Assembly: GCF_037042905.1 (NCBI RefSeq)
Contig: NC_087261.1
Location: 12,040,217 to 12,104,216, forward strand
Reading direction: 5' to 3'
DNA: 64,000 nucleotides
Source: Lytechinus pictus
Lineage: Eukaryota > Echinodermata > Echinoidea > Temnopleuroida > Toxopneustidae
Shown here: one piece after another, positions 1-12,664 of the stretch
Layout of the letters: every line of letters starts with the position of its first letter
Numbering within the stretch: the first letter of the stretch is position 1
The notes under the pieces: generated by a model
What the model saw: only the letters and a program-made list of their open reading frames with translations
What the model was told of the DNA's origin: nothing
Databases searched by the model: none
Made by a program: the position numbers and the translations under genes

Positions 1-498
1 AACCCGTACCCTTTTTTAGATTTAGGGTGTTCAAGATATGCCCTTTCATGCCATTTAGAAAAATATATACCTTACCACTGACGAAATATCTGAAAAATTC
101 TCCCGAAAATCAGCAAAATACGCAAAAATGCACTTTAATGCCAGCACAACTTCAACTTGCTCTTATTTCCTTATTATTGAAGCTTATCCTTTCTAACGTG
201 GAAGATATGAGTATTGATATATACTTTAACCGTTCGTCAACCTTTTGTAACGGAAACTGACATAGAGCTCACGTCAGCTTAAAATTATTGTGAAAAACTG
301 TCATTTTTAATGTCTTTCTTTATATGGCATTTACTTCCGGTCTATTGGCTGCGCACAAATAAAAGTGGTATCAATGTCACCGCATTGGAATGTTCTTTCC
401 ACTGATACCAAATACGACATAGGTTACAACAGAAAATTTCAAGATAAGCCAATCTGCACACATGGTATACTACTCACAATGTACACATTATCAACATA

Positions 499-3400
499 GT
501 CCAGGATAGGCCCCATAGACAAGGGGTCGAACCTTGTTTTTTTAGATATACAATGTTTTTTTATGGTTTCTTGTCAATTCGAGGGTGCTGATTCCGAATC
601 TGAATGATGCCACTCTTGTAACCTTGAGCATTTTCCGCAAATTGGCAAAATCCAATATGGCCGCCAAAATATGCAAATTACCCATGAAAATCATAAAATT
701 GCCCACACATTAGCTATAAAATGCATGTAGTTGTTGTGCAGAAGTGAAATACCAATTGGAAAAGCGATATTTCACAAAATATTTATTTCATTGATATTCA
801 AAATGGCCGCCATAACCCCTGTATACTTTATTATGTAGAATATGAATGGGGAAAAGTTTTTTTTCAAACAAGAGCACTATTATTGCAGGTGATTGTGACC
901 TGCGAGTGGACTACTGTCTGAAAACATGACTATTAACAAAACAAAATGTCATTTGTATGCTATCTAATGTGATAAATGCTGTATTATGATATTCAAAATG
1001 GCTGTCATATACCCCTTATACTGTGTACAATATATAAAAGGGGACAAATAATTTTCACAACCTTTGAATTCGTTTGACTTTAAAATGCCAATAACTGCGA
1101 AATATTGGTGTAACACTGTCTGACAAAAAGGATTTCTAACGAAACATATCATTTCCCTTGCAATTTCGGTAATTATGCTGCATGTTGACATTCAAAATGG
1201 CTGCTATAGGCCCTATCTGTATGATGAACAAAGCGAATGAAGAAACTAATTTTCACAAGAGTAAAAACAATAAAATGAATGTAATTGTAATCTACGAGCG
1301 AAATATTGTCTAAAAACATGTTTTCTGGCGAAACATATCATTTCCTTTTTCATGCATGAGATAAATGCTGGATTGTAAAATTCAAAATGGCCCCTATGGG
1401 CCCTTACAGTATTATCTAAAATGTAAATGGGGACAAATACTTTTGAAAGAATTAGGATTTGCCTGACTATGAAATCCATATAATTCTGTTGTATAAGGAA
1501 AATATTGTTTGAAAACGTGATTTTTTGTTAAATGAAATATAACATTTCCTCTCCCATGTAGGTGACAAATACTGTATTTTGACTTTCAAAACGGCCGCAC
1601 AAGCCCCTACAAATTCTGTAACATGCATATAGGGAAACTAATCATCACCAGAATGAGAACCAAAAACGCACGTAACAATGTGATGTATAGGTAAAATTTG
1701 GTCTTGAACATGATTTCTGACTAAATACATCACATAATGGTTGAGAAGGTAATAAAGGCCTTACTTTGAAATTCAAAATTGCTGCCATAGCCCAAAGTAG
1801 TATGTACATTGTAACTGGGGACAGATAATTTTGACAACATTTTTACTATGAAAATGGCTTAATTTTGATGTAAGTGTTAAGTATGGTCTAAACCCAATGA
1901 TTTTTAACGAAATATATCATAGCTTGTGTCATAAAGGTGATGAATGCAGCCTTTTAAAAATGAAAAATGGCCGCCATAGTCCCTTATCTTAATATGTAAA
2001 ATTTGAATGGGGAAAGATAATTTCCACAAAGAAACATATTGCAGCCATTTTGAAATTTAAATATAGCATTTATCACCTAAATAACATAAGAAATGATCTA
2101 TTTGGTTAGAAATCATATTTTCAGACGATATTTCACTCATACATGCAACACCATTTAGTCAAGCTAAGCCAAATTCTGTAAAAATTATATGTTCCCATTT
2201 ACAAAGTACATAATAAGCCTACCGTTAGGGCCTGTAGCGGCCATTTTGACTTTCAAAATACATTATTTATCACCTACCTGGCAGAATGAATGATATATCT
2301 TGTTAGAAATTATGTTTTCAGACAATATTTTACTCTTAAATCACAATTATATGCATGTTATGGTGCTGACTCCTGTGAAAATTGGTTTCCCAGATCGATT
2401 GTACATAATACAGTCAATGTCTTTTGGCGGCCATTTTGAAAGTCAAAATACAATATTTAACACAAATATGAAATCCGAATAATATATTTCGTTGCAAATT
2501 ATATTTGAAGACAGTATTCCACTAATTTACCACAAAAAATACGTTTTAGTGCTCACCTTGTGATTGTTTTTGTCCTCTCTCACATCGTAGATCATAATTT
2601 TAGGGCCTTTGGCGGCCATATTAATATCAAAATACAGGGTTTATCACATACATGGCATGTTAAATAATAAATTTCGTTAACAATAATGTTTTTAGTCAGT
2701 ATTCCACTCGTTTATCTTAACAAAATGGATTTTAGTGCTCACTCTTGTGATTTTTTTGTGTCACCATTCACATTGTACATAATAGTGTTAGGGCTTTTGG
2801 AGGCCATTTTGACTTTCAAAATACATTATTTATCACCTACCTGGCAGAATGAATGATATATCTTGTTAGAAATTATGTTTTCAGACAATATTTTACTCTT
2901 AAATCACAATTATATGCATGTTATGGTGCTGACTCCTGTGAAAATTGGTTTCCCAGATCGATTGTACATAATACAGTCAATGTCTTTTGGCGGCCATTTT
3001 GAAAGTCAAAATACAATATTTAACACAAATATGAAATCCGAATAATATATTTCGTTGCAAATTATATTTGAAGACAGTATTCCACTAATTTACCACAAAA
3101 AAATACGTTTTAGTGCTCACCTTGTGATTGTTTTTGTCCTCTCTCACATCGTAGATCATAATTTTAGGGCCTTTGGCGGCCATAAATAATAAATTTCGTT
3201 AACAATAATGTTTTTAGTCAGTATTCCACTCGTTTATCTTAACAAAATGGATTTTAGTGCTCACTCTTGTGATTTTTTTGTGTCACCATTCACATTGTAC
3301 ATAATAGTGTTAGGGCTTTTGGAGGCCATTTTGACTTTCAAAATACATTATTTATCACCTACCTGGCAGAATGAATGATATATCTTGTTAGAAATTATGT

Positions 3401-4324
3401 TTTCAGACAATATTTTACTCTTAAATCACAATTATATGCATGTTATGGTGCTGACTCCTGTGAAAATTGGTTTCCCAGATCGATTGTACATAATACAGTC
3501 AATGTCTTTTGGCGGCCATTTTGAAAGTCAAAATACAATATTTAACACAAATATGAAATCCGAATAATATATTTCGTTGCAAATTATATTTGAAGACAGT
3601 ATTCCACTAATTTACCACAAAAAAATACGTTTTAGTGCTCACCTTGTGATTGTTTTTGTCCTCTCTCACATCGTAGATCATAATTTTAGGGCCTTTGGCG
3701 GCCATAAATAATAAATTTCGTTAACAATAATGTTTTTAGTCAGTATTCCACTCGTTTATCTTAACAAAATGGATTTTAGTGCTCACTCTTGTGATTTTTT
3801 TGTGTCACCATTCACATTGTACATAATAGTGTTAGGGCTTTTGGAGGCCATTTTGAATATCAAAATACAGGATTTATCACATAACTGACATAACAAATGA
3901 TATATATCGTTAGCAATCATGTTTTTAGACATTGCTTCACTCATAGATCATAATTACTTGCATTTTAGTGCTCAATTTTGTAAAAATTAATTTTCCCCAA
4001 TCATATTGTACAGGGGTCTATGATGGCGGCCATTTTGATATCAAGAAATAAATATTTTGACAAAAATAATTTTTTCAGATATTATTTCACTCCGGCAGCA
4101 CAATTGCATGTACTTTATAGCCAATGTGTGGACATTTTTATGATTTTCATGGGTAATTTGAATATTTTGGCGGCCATATTGGATTTTGCCAATTTGCAGA
4201 AAATGCTCAAGGTTACACGAGTGGCATCATTCAGATTCGGAATCAGCACCCTCAAATTGACAAGAAACCATCAAAAAACATTGTATATATAAAAAAACAA
4301 GGTTCGACCCCTTCTATCCTGGAC
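499..4324. mobile_element. Fold-back element with ~190-bp tandem-unit arms
   Basis: The ends are inverted: GTCCAGGATA at the left and TATCCTGGAC at the right, followed inward by a matching block containing AGGGGTCGAACCTTG. Each end is flanked by TA (497-498 and 4325-4326), which fits a TA target duplication. The left arm (about 640-2010) contains units spaced about 187-202 bp, each with a core like AAAATGGCCGCCAT. The right arm (2040-4200) carries the same core reversed (GGCGGCCATTTTGA) at about 187-190 bp spacing. The whole could therefore fold into a long hairpin. The left end has about 14 extra bases (GGCCCCATAGACAA) that the right lacks. No transposase is present, so it is non-autonomous. 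Short open frames inside it are by-products of the repeats. Confidence 0.8.
2235..3845. repeat. Higher-order tandem repeat in the right arm of the fold-back element
   Basis: Three consecutive ~190-bp units form a larger unit repeated three times. Copy 1 (from about 2235) is about 563 bp. Copies 2 and 3 (from about 2797 and 3319) are 522 bp each and look identical by eye. Copies 2 and 3 share a 41-bp deletion after GGCCTTTGGCGGCCATA relative to copy 1, so copy 3 arose from copy 2 or the reverse. The near-identity implies very recent duplication or an assembly duplication. Confidence 0.8.
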
Positions 4325-5005
4325 TAACATCAGAATTGTACACAATGTCTATGGCATAACGTATTATGCATGCACATCGTTCTGCTATGTACTTTACACT
4401 GAGTTACGTTTATGAACTGTCAGGGAAATTTGTATGCTTATTCATATCACTCTCGCTCTTTGTCTTTCTCTCCCTTCTCTCTCTTTGTTGAGCGGCCATG
4501 GTCTTAGAATGGACGAAATCTGTTTGACTCGAGAATGTAACTTCCTATGGAGGGCAAAATGTACCAAAATCCACTTTGATTAACATGTAATTTTTCTTAG
4601 TCCTCCCTGCCTCTGCTCCTCATCCAAATTGATTCCAATTTGGTAGACATGTTGTCCATGATGCATTATTGTGTACCTCTTATTTCATTTTCTAAAATCA
4701 TTCATGCATGACAGTGCATGCACCATTTTGAGTGAGTGACATCATCATCTCTCTCATTTGCATGTAACTGGCTCGTTCATATAACTGTTTTGTTAGAAAT
4801 AAGCGAAACTTTGAAATGTCATAACTTTCTTATTTTAAATCCGATTTTGATGAAATTTTCAGCATTGCGCTTGTCTGATTTTTCCCTATTGATTCAAATC
4901 AACATTTTTCTGAGGTAGACTTGACTTTTCAATCAGACGCGTCAATGCATGCACATCGTTCTGAAACGATTGCAGTTCTAGTTCTTTCTTTTCTTGTGCG
5001 CCTCG
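4325..5005. other. Non-genic stretch with a MITE half
   Basis: There is no supported gene. About 4736-4925 resembles the right-hand half of the MITE at 31473-31913: it shares the block with ATGTCATAACTTTCTTATTTTA, the CTGATTTTTC tract and an end resembling GGTAGACTTGAC. The matching left half is missing or too diverged to see. The 3' part of a SINE may begin near 4985 and resume at 5277. Confidence 0.4.
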
Positions 5006-5268
5006 CAGGGGCGGAAATCTCTCCCAAAAGGTAGGGGGGACAAGGGGCTGGAAAATTTGACAAGCAAAAAAAAAAAAAAAAGGGTTATCATCCCAAAAGT
5101 AAGGTCATCTCGTCCTAAAATACATGTTTTATTTCGTTTTTCAATGATGTATTTCTTACCATCATAAAAGACCACAAATAGTAGGGGGGACATTTATTGT
5201 GTCCCCCCTACTATTTTGAGTAGGGGGGGGGCACGTCCCCCCTGTCCCCCCTGGGATTTCCGCCCATG
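5006..5268. mobile_element. hAT-like non-autonomous element
   Basis: The element is bounded by CAGGGGCGGAAATC at the left and GATTTCCGCCCATG at the right, which are imperfect inverted termini. It is flanked by a perfect 8-bp duplication GCGCCTCG (4998-5005 and 5269-5276). A CAGGGGC terminus and an 8-bp duplication are hallmarks of the hAT superfamily. The interior is G-run and C-run rich with a poly-A tract and has no transposase. Confidence 0.75.
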
Positions 5269-5276
5269 GCGCCTCG

Positions 5277-5345
5277 GAATAGAATATTTCTAGATAGATG
5301 GCGCTATATAAATGCCTATTTTTATTATTATCATTATTATTCTGT
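5277..5345. repeat. SINE 3' tail fragment
   Basis: The motif TAGATAGATGGCGCTATA followed by ATTATTATCATTATTATT matches the 3' tail of the tRNA-derived SINE at 30535-30815. The hAT-like element at 5006-5268 appears to have landed inside this SINE. Confidence 0.55.
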
Positions 5346-7805
5346 GAAACTAGAAAGTAGAAAAAATACGTCCAAATTCGACTTCAAATTGTAAATTTTT
5401 GGAAGAGATGAGCAGCAAGAATGAGCTTTCCTCTTTTCAGAGCACTAATTAAAATGATATTCAGAAAATAACCATATACCTTACATTTTCCTAGTCCCTT
5501 TATCTTCTTTTTGGTTCTTGGTCGTAGAACTTTTGGGGGCCAGGGCCCAAAACCATTCCATTTGTACGCCAGTGCCACGTATGTGGAGTCCGGGGCGGAG
5601 CCTCTCCCATTACCTCTCGAGATTCATTCAGCCATTATTAAAACTTGCCGTTATTTTCAATGAAATCGCGGGTATATAATTACAAAACATATTACTTCAG
5701 AGAGGGCACAACATGGGAAATGAGGGGGGAAAGCGGCACGAGCGAGCGAAGCGAACGAGAAAACTGTTGTTGTGAATTTTAAAAATATAATTACAGGGCA
5801 TGTGTAGCCTTGCGCAGTTCTTGGGCGGTAGGTCAGGAACCTCTCAAAGTTTAAAATTTCCTGATTGGGAATGTTATTGCTGAAATTTAGCAAGCTTTTA
5901 TGGACTTTATACGCCATCCTATTCTTTCTTCCCCTTCTTTATTTTCAATCCTCGGCAGCCCGAGTGTGTACCTAAATTCTTGTCTTTTTCATTTTCTTTT
6001 TTCTTCATAATTCGACTTTTCCCCTTTAGCTTTTTAGCCAATTTCATTCTACCTCATTTTCCAATTCTTTTTGCCTTTTTTCTATTTCCCGCCATAAAAT
6101 CGAGTTCCAATTTGCCATCTCTTAATCTATGTCATCTATCTCACTCATTTATTAGTATTTCGGAACAATAATCTTTATCACCTGTTCTTTTCTTCATTTT
6201 CGTCCCCTTTCCTTCCGTTTTCCCCTTCTTTTTTTGTGATGTCCTTCCTTTCCTCCCTTTTCCGACTTTACTCCTTTTCTACCAGTCATGCGTCTGCCTT
6301 TTTGTTACTTTTCCTTTCCCTCTTCACACAAGATTGTCAACGAAGAATGGAAGCATTAATCATTTCGACAGTGTGTACAATCATACACGTGCCCTCCCAC
6401 CCTCGCAAACACACATTATGATATTTCACAAAAAAAGACAATAAAAACATCGATTAGAATGATTCCATCAGAATGATTCCATGTATGAAAATGTAAACTC
6501 ATAAATCATTATTTTCTCCACCACACTTATGGAGAATATGTACTGGGTTAATGGTATATACTTTCGCTTCTCGACATCCAAGACACCGGAGCCATAACTT
6601 CCACCATTTTCATTGGTTGTGTCGATACCGCCTTGGTGTTCGCCAGCCAATCAGCAGAGATCAACGAAAGGAGACCTCCACCTTTATGTAGCCATTTCGA
6701 TCCCATATTTCTCACAATCACGCATACAGCTAGGCGCCACATGCCAGAAGTTTGTCAAAAGACAAAAAGGCCAATCAGAATCCGTCGTCGAAAAACGTTG
6801 CATTTTATTACGATCTGCATGCTCTATAACTACATCAGCGAGCGGGCTTGGTAACTTCGGGACGAATAAAGTCGACGTTCTGTGCAGAACGTTATTACAA
6901 AATACCTCCCCTTAAATCATCAGAAAGTTTTGCTAACGCGATGAACTTTTAGTCCTACTATAGCAAAATATTGCCAATCTCGCATATTTGTCTCAACATT
7001 CAGTTGCCGCTAGATCTACAAAAATGGCAAGTATACTCTAAGACCTACTCGGAGAATGTAGACATAATGCCTTCGTATGCCTTTCATACGAATTGATAAA
7101 GAGCGAAATGATATTCCTTTGATTTACAATGCTATGTATGTTTAAATTGTCACTTCCCACTCTATATTTTGGTGTTAATTGTTTCTGATGTTAGATATTT
7201 TGTATTTTGCATTTTTGATGTTGTTTGTTGTTGTTGTTCATAGTTATCTTGACATGTATTTTAAACTGCAGGGCGCCTTTGTAAAGCAGTTTTAAGAACT
7301 GAACAGGCCTACCCTGCAGTATAAAATAAATAAAACAAAATAAATAAATGAATAATAAATAAATAATGCCAGTTGATAATTATGGTTAAGATTCGCATAC
7401 CCAAGCATGACTTTTTGATTATGTAGCGTCACCCATTTTTGCATAAAGCTTTTATGTCACAATCGTACATTTAATATATTTCTGCAAGAATTATTACCCT
7501 TCTAAGATCAAATGACTATGATAATTGGACATCACGATCTATATTGATTTTTGATGGTAACTTTGAAAGACGTTTCAATTTCAAGCGTTTACTTTTCATG
7601 TGTAAAAAGGACATTTAAACGTTGTCTGTAACCATACAATATATATATAAAAATTACAAGGATCGAGTTAAATTGGCAATAAAACTTTGATGCATAATTT
7701 TACAAAATCTATAGCGTGTTTACACATGATGTAGACAACATCAAAATTAGGCTCTGAAAAGAAACAGAGCTTGAAATGATAAGTACCTCTGTGATTGAAT
7801 TCAAT
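5346..7805. other. Intergenic, no supported gene
   Basis: I find no open frame with family features, splice-consistent exon or transposon terminus here. Several short overlapping frames near 6470-6915 lie on both strands without recognisable motifs, and a pyrimidine-rich tract runs at about 5960-6330. An AT-rich stretch with repeated AATAAATAAA lies at 7320-7370. Confidence 0.5.
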
Positions 7806-7808
7806 TTA

Positions 7809-7985
7809 GACCCCTGTTACACATGCGTCGGCTTTCAAAGCCGGCCCCGGAGGCGGCCTCACGCCTGCAATTTGAAGCCGCCTCAAAATCATCAAACCCC
7901 TGTTACACATAGTCTCGGGCCCGCAATTTTGCGTCTACACATAGGCCGGCCTCACGTCGCCTTTTCACGAGCTGACGTTGGGGCG
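7809..7985. repeat. Harbinger left terminal and subterminal region
   Basis: CpG-rich end with the terminal inverted repeat and an internal second copy of CCCCTGTTACACATA about 85 bp inward. It also contains GC-rich blocks such as GCCGGCCCCGGAGGCGGCC that recur in inverted form at 17580-17620. These are plausible transposase/Myb-protein binding sites and may also serve as the transposase promoter. Confidence 0.7.
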
Positions 7986-8116
7986 CACTTCATGTAAACA
8001 AACGCTTAATATTTTCGCGCGGTTTGCAGGTCTTTTTAATTGCATTGGATCTCATCGACATCGCGACCGATCCGTACACATATCTTACCTCCATATTTTG
8101 TTTATATAATTGCATT

Positions 8117-8902
8117 ATGAAGGTTAAGAATATCGTAACTATTATTTCTGATCGAAGGAGGGAATTTCGACGTGCTCAAAAAAGGCGATTCCGGGAGTTT
8201 GAAGCACGTCGTCGGCGAGTACGGTACTATTTTTTGTTATGTGCTATAACGTTTGCCTGCACCGTGGAAAGGAGTGTGTGGATGAAGGAGCGATCTGGAC
8301 ATTTCTGGGAGAGGATAGTGGAAGGGAGATTCACGGCAAGAGATTTTCGTGAAAATTTCCGTGTGAACAAGTCGACATTTGATTTTCTGTGTGGTGAGCT
8401 AGCACCGGCTATTCGTCGCCAAAACACACGATGGCGTAAAGCAGTTTGTGTCAGAAAGAGAGTTGCCATAACTCTGTGGCGTTTATCCACAAACTGCGAG
8501 TATCGAACAATCGGGCATCTTTTTGGGGTAGCGAGATGTACCGCCAATGTCATCGTCAACGACACCTGCCTTGTAATTGTACAAGAACTAATGAGAAGAT
8601 ATATTACCTTTCCTTCTGGAGATAGATTACGGGCAACTGTTCAGGGGTTCGAGGACATGGGGTTTCCCCAAGTTGCAGGTGCCATTGATGGAACCCATAT
8701 CCCTATAATTGGACCTGTTAATTACCATGCTGATTATCATAATCGAAAGGGATGGTACTCTGTCATTCTCCAGGCAGTTTGTGACCATAAGTACATGTTC
8801 ACAGATATCATGGTAGGATGGCCAGGACGCTGCCACGATGCCCGGGTGCTGGCAAACTCTTCTTTTCACCGAAGAGCGGAAAATGGAGAACTGCTTCCAA
8901 AT
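8117..8902 (+). CDS. Harbinger transposase, exon 1
   Basis: This exon gives residues 1-262 of a DDE transposase (DDE_Tnp_4/HARBI1-like) that would cut and rejoin the element's DNA in the nucleus. I chose the ATG at 8117; the frame is open upstream to about 8024, where a splice-acceptor-like TTTGCAG lies, so a 5'-UTR intron is possible. The N-terminus is very basic (runs of Arg/Lys, residues 13-36). The first catalytic Asp is D191 in AIDGTHIP and the second is D241 in GWPGRCHDARVL. The exon ends at a GTACGT donor with phase 0 after the residues LLPN. Reading into the intron would add only about 12 residues before a stop, so splicing is needed. Confidence 0.9.
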
Positions 8903-9541
8903 GTACGTTTACTTTTAAATCTAATTTATAAAACTTGAATTAAATTTCATTTTATTATTAAAGATTTAAGCCACAAAAGATTATGATAGACTACAATCAT
9001 TTAAAATCTCATAGATCTACAAGTCAATAGTAACATGCACATTTCATTTTTTTAAAGGGATAATATAAACAAAGGATTTAAAACAATAAATAAACCTAGA
9101 GAAATCAAGCCTAGAATAAGGGTAGATCTTCTTTTAAAATTTCATAAGTAATAATAGGCTACCATTAGTTTGCTCCACCTATTCATCTAAAAACACTGAG
9201 GTTTGTGTGATTTTGATATTTCATCAGCAGGGCCATAGCCAGTGTTTGATGTTTGGGGGGCACATACATGTAATTGATCAACGTCCTGGGGAGGGGTCTA
9301 TAAGGATGGGTGTGTGATCTTGGGGGGGGGGGGGGGGGGGCACGTGCCCCCCCCCCCCTGGCTACGGGCCTGCATGTTCATCAGCATGATCAATGTGTAT
9401 TTTAATGAATTAATTTTAATATATATTTTTCTAAACATCTTCATGATATTAAAATAGACCTCTACTTAGTATTGATGTTATTAATATTATTAAATGATTA
9501 TATTTCATTATTATCATTTTCAATACATTGTTTTTGACCAG
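8903..9541 (+). other. Transposase intron with a nested hAT-like insertion
   Basis: The intron begins GTACGT and ends TTTTTGACCAG. Within it, 9228-9372 is bounded by CAGGGCCATAGCCAG and the inverted CTGGCTACGGGCCTG and contains long G and C runs. It looks like a hAT-like miniature element. TTCATCAG occurs just outside both ends but is offset by CATG on the right, so an 8-bp duplication is suggested rather than clean. Confidence 0.7.
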
Positions 9542-9967
9542 ATGACAAGAAACATCAATGGCCAAGATGTTCCGCTGATGATACTTGGGGACCCTGCCTA
9601 CCCACTGCTGCCATGGCTAATGAAAGGTTTTGCCGATAATGGTCGTCTGACTGAAGATCAGACTAACTTTAACTACAGGCTCAGCAGGGCGAGAATGGTC
9701 ATCGAAGGTAGTTTTGGTAGACTGAAGGGGCGATGGAGATGCTTATTGAAGCGCAATGACAGCGCTCTTGAGAACGTAACTAATATTGTTGGAGCGTGTT
9801 GTACCTTGCATAACCTTTGTCAGATGCAGTCCGATGAGCCAGATGACGAGTGGCTTGATGTTGCTCATGAATTACGAGAGTTTCAGCCACCTTGTCCTTT
9901 GCCAAATCAAAGGCCTGCACCATCAGCATCTGTAGTGCGTGATGCTCTTGTTCAGTATGTTAGGTAA
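9542..9967 (+). CDS. Harbinger transposase, exon 2
   Basis: Residues 263-403, phase 0, continuing exon 1. It contains [12 protein letters not shown], then [20 protein letters not shown], where E317 is the third catalytic residue of the DDE triad. This is followed by GRWRCLLKR and a CCTLHN motif common in the family. It ends at TAA. The total of 403 aa is in the normal range for Harbinger transposases, and no frameshift or internal stop is visible. Confidence 0.92.
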   Translation: MTRNINGQDVPLMILGDPAYPLLPWLMKGFADNGRLTEDQTNFNYRLSRARMVIEGSFGRLKGRWRCLLKRNDSALENVTNIVGACCTLHNLCQMQSDEPDDEWLDVAHELREFQPPCPLPNQRPAPSASVVRDALVQYVR

Positions 9968-12640
9968 CTTTTTTTATGCATTTCTTCAACCACTGTTAAT
10001 GATATTCCACAGGTGTAAACAGAGCCTCAAATGAACTCATTCATTCGGTTAGTCAATGACCCCCCCCCCCCCCCAACCCCCGCCCTCATGATTGAAAATG
10101 TTATGTAGCCTCTGTTTTGTAATGTAAAACAGTTATCAAGAATAGAGTTTTCTCTCTTGGACATTTCTCTTTGTTTTTCCTTTTTAATTATTAATTTATG
10201 TTAATCATTCATAATAGACTATTGAGAAAATGCAAATCTGTTATTTTTTTATAATCCATTTTAAAGTAGATGGTTGGCCTTTTTGTAATGAATAATCTTT
10301 TTTTTTTTTAATAATATGCTTTTATTTCACCAAGTCATTTGTTTCATATTTTACTATACAGAGTGATGAAAAAGTAGTAAATTTAAGGTAGGCCTATGGC
10401 AGATAAGATTATCAGGGCCAGAAGATTGTCAATTAATTAGAATGATTTTTTTTTCTTCTTTGTATCAGTCTCTTTCCCAATCCATGGATACAGTAAGACT
10501 GGGTTTATGTTATTGTCAACCATAGCTGGGGGCTTTAGGTATGCATAGCAGAGGTTAATGTATGCACTGACATAGCAATGCATCTGACCAGTAGCATAGC
10601 ACACTGCAATCTTCTTTTCATCTTGTGTTTCTTCCCTGTTATGACTGACATAAGTTTAAGTGTTTTAAAACCGAATATTCAAATTCAAATTCATTTGCCT
10701 ATATGATCTACAAGTGATGAACACATTTTAACCATCTTATCCTGTGCCCATTCAAAAGCCAGTTTTGTGTTATGTTATTTCATTTGAGGTAAAATGCAGT
10801 TGTATTGTTATTTTTTCAAGCAAATATAGTGCCAGAAGCATTATTTTTTTTCTTGTTGTCCATGTGACTTTCTTGCTATTTCATCAATGCGATAATTTAT
10901 ATCAATCATTAATCTTAAAAGATGCACTTTAAACTTGACACCAGCATGCCTCATCATGGGAAGATGAATTAATTTTGTTTAGGGTTATGTAGGTCAAAGG
11001 ACACAGAGGTTAATACACATGAAACATTACCTATTTGTAGTTCTTTTATCATAATATCTTGTACTATTTGCTTCTTGTATTCAATGTGCTAACAAGTATT
11101 CATTTGGAGAGGAATTTCAAACAAAGGTTACAGAGGTAAATGTATAATGTATATAAAACAATACCAGATAAACATGATTTATCTTCAAACCCATGTGGAT
11201 AAGTAGTAATTGCTTGGGGGCAGGCGCAAGTGGTCATTATCTCTTTAGCTATGTGATTATATTGGATTGTATTCAACCACTATGAAATAGCTGTTTTGTA
11301 CATATATGTCGTTTTTTCTTCTCTAACCACTTTTAGTTCAAAATTGTTAGGTATTTTCTGTGTATATGTTAAATACAACATGCCTCCGATAATGAATAAA
11401 AAGAAGAAAAAACATCAAGAATTCAGCTAAGGGTCTATCCTATTATTTCTGTATTATAACACTCTAAAAGCAAACCAATCTAAATTGGAATCAAATGGGG
11501 ACATATTTGTTTCTATTCTTATTTAGAATAGATTCTATTCATCTTTTTCCTTCAGATTCTCTTCAATTCTGAGAATTTGAATAGAAACTAATATGTCCCC
11601 ATTTGATTCCTATTCATATTTGATTAGTTTGTTTAGAAAACACATTAAGTACATGTCAGTGGCAGACACAGAAATCTTGGGGGGGGGGGGGGTACCCCAG
11701 GTGTTATAGTTTGTCTTGTTGATGTCCATTTTTTTCTGGGGGGGGGGGGGCTGGAACATGTATCATTGTCCATTTAACATTGTAGAATCAAAAGGTAATA
11801 TTTTTTATTTAAAAAAAATTTAAACAAATTATGAAGTATAAAGATACAGAATTTAAACAAAAAGTTTCATAGTACATGTACCAAAAAGGCAATTTAGGTC
11901 ACTATATTACAACATTATTTTGACTGACATGGGGTGTAATATAGAATTTTGTTGGGCCTGTAAATGCTTAAATATTCCAAGAGGGACTATTTTTCTGCAA
12001 AGCATGTAGTGTTTGGAAAATGTGATGTTTTCCAAAGAGGAGAAATTAATACCCGAGATGCCAAGATATGTTATCTTTCAACTCTTGCAAGATGACATAT
12101 GGCACCTCTATTATTATATTCTCTTAGGATTAAATCACACTTTCCTTGACTCTATAAGCTTTGCAAATACATGTATATATAAGATAGTCTTTTTTGTTAA
12201 AGAGCCGATTTGCTTTGAACGATCAAAATAACATCCATATTTTGTTTGCATTGTTTCGCAAATCCCCATGAAAAGCATGCTCAGCCAATCATTTGACTGG
12301 ATCTAGGTAGACAATGTATTAACAGAGGTAAAGGTATAGGGTTAGGTCACACATGCAATCAGGCAAGAAGACTGGAAATATACCAAACAAATTATTTATT
12401 ATTCAGAGAATAATGAACACGTACATAAAAAGTAAAACATAAAAGTGCAATATTTGCATAATGCATTCACAAAGTGCAATTTTCTTTACATAGTAACTGA
12501 AAAGTTATAAAATATACCACAATTATGTCCTGAGTTTAAATTAGTTGGCACTATCGAAAGGCAGACTTTGGTAACGTTTTATTGCCAATATACAGTTTCT
12601 TTCTTAATAAATACAAAGAAAAGGGGGGAAAAGTTTTTGA
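9968..12640. other. Non-coding interior of the Harbinger element
   Basis: AT-rich and without a supported gene. It has a C-run at 10060-10075 and G-runs at 11680-11750, the latter next to CAGTGGCAGACACAG, which resembles the left end of a hAT-like element with no visible right end. An inverted repeat lies at about 11483-11520 and 11578-11610 (both arms contain AATCAAATGGGGACATAT or its reverse) around a 57-bp loop. Confidence 0.6.
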
Positions 12641-12664
12641 AAAGTACTGCAAATGCAATGATGA

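Noticed and set aside
2300-3567. Three identical 60-aa frames
   Set aside because: They come from the 522-563-bp higher-order repeat of the fold-back element, with no coding features.
8227-8565. Minus-strand 112-aa frame within the transposase
   Set aside because: Antisense shadow of transposase exon 1.
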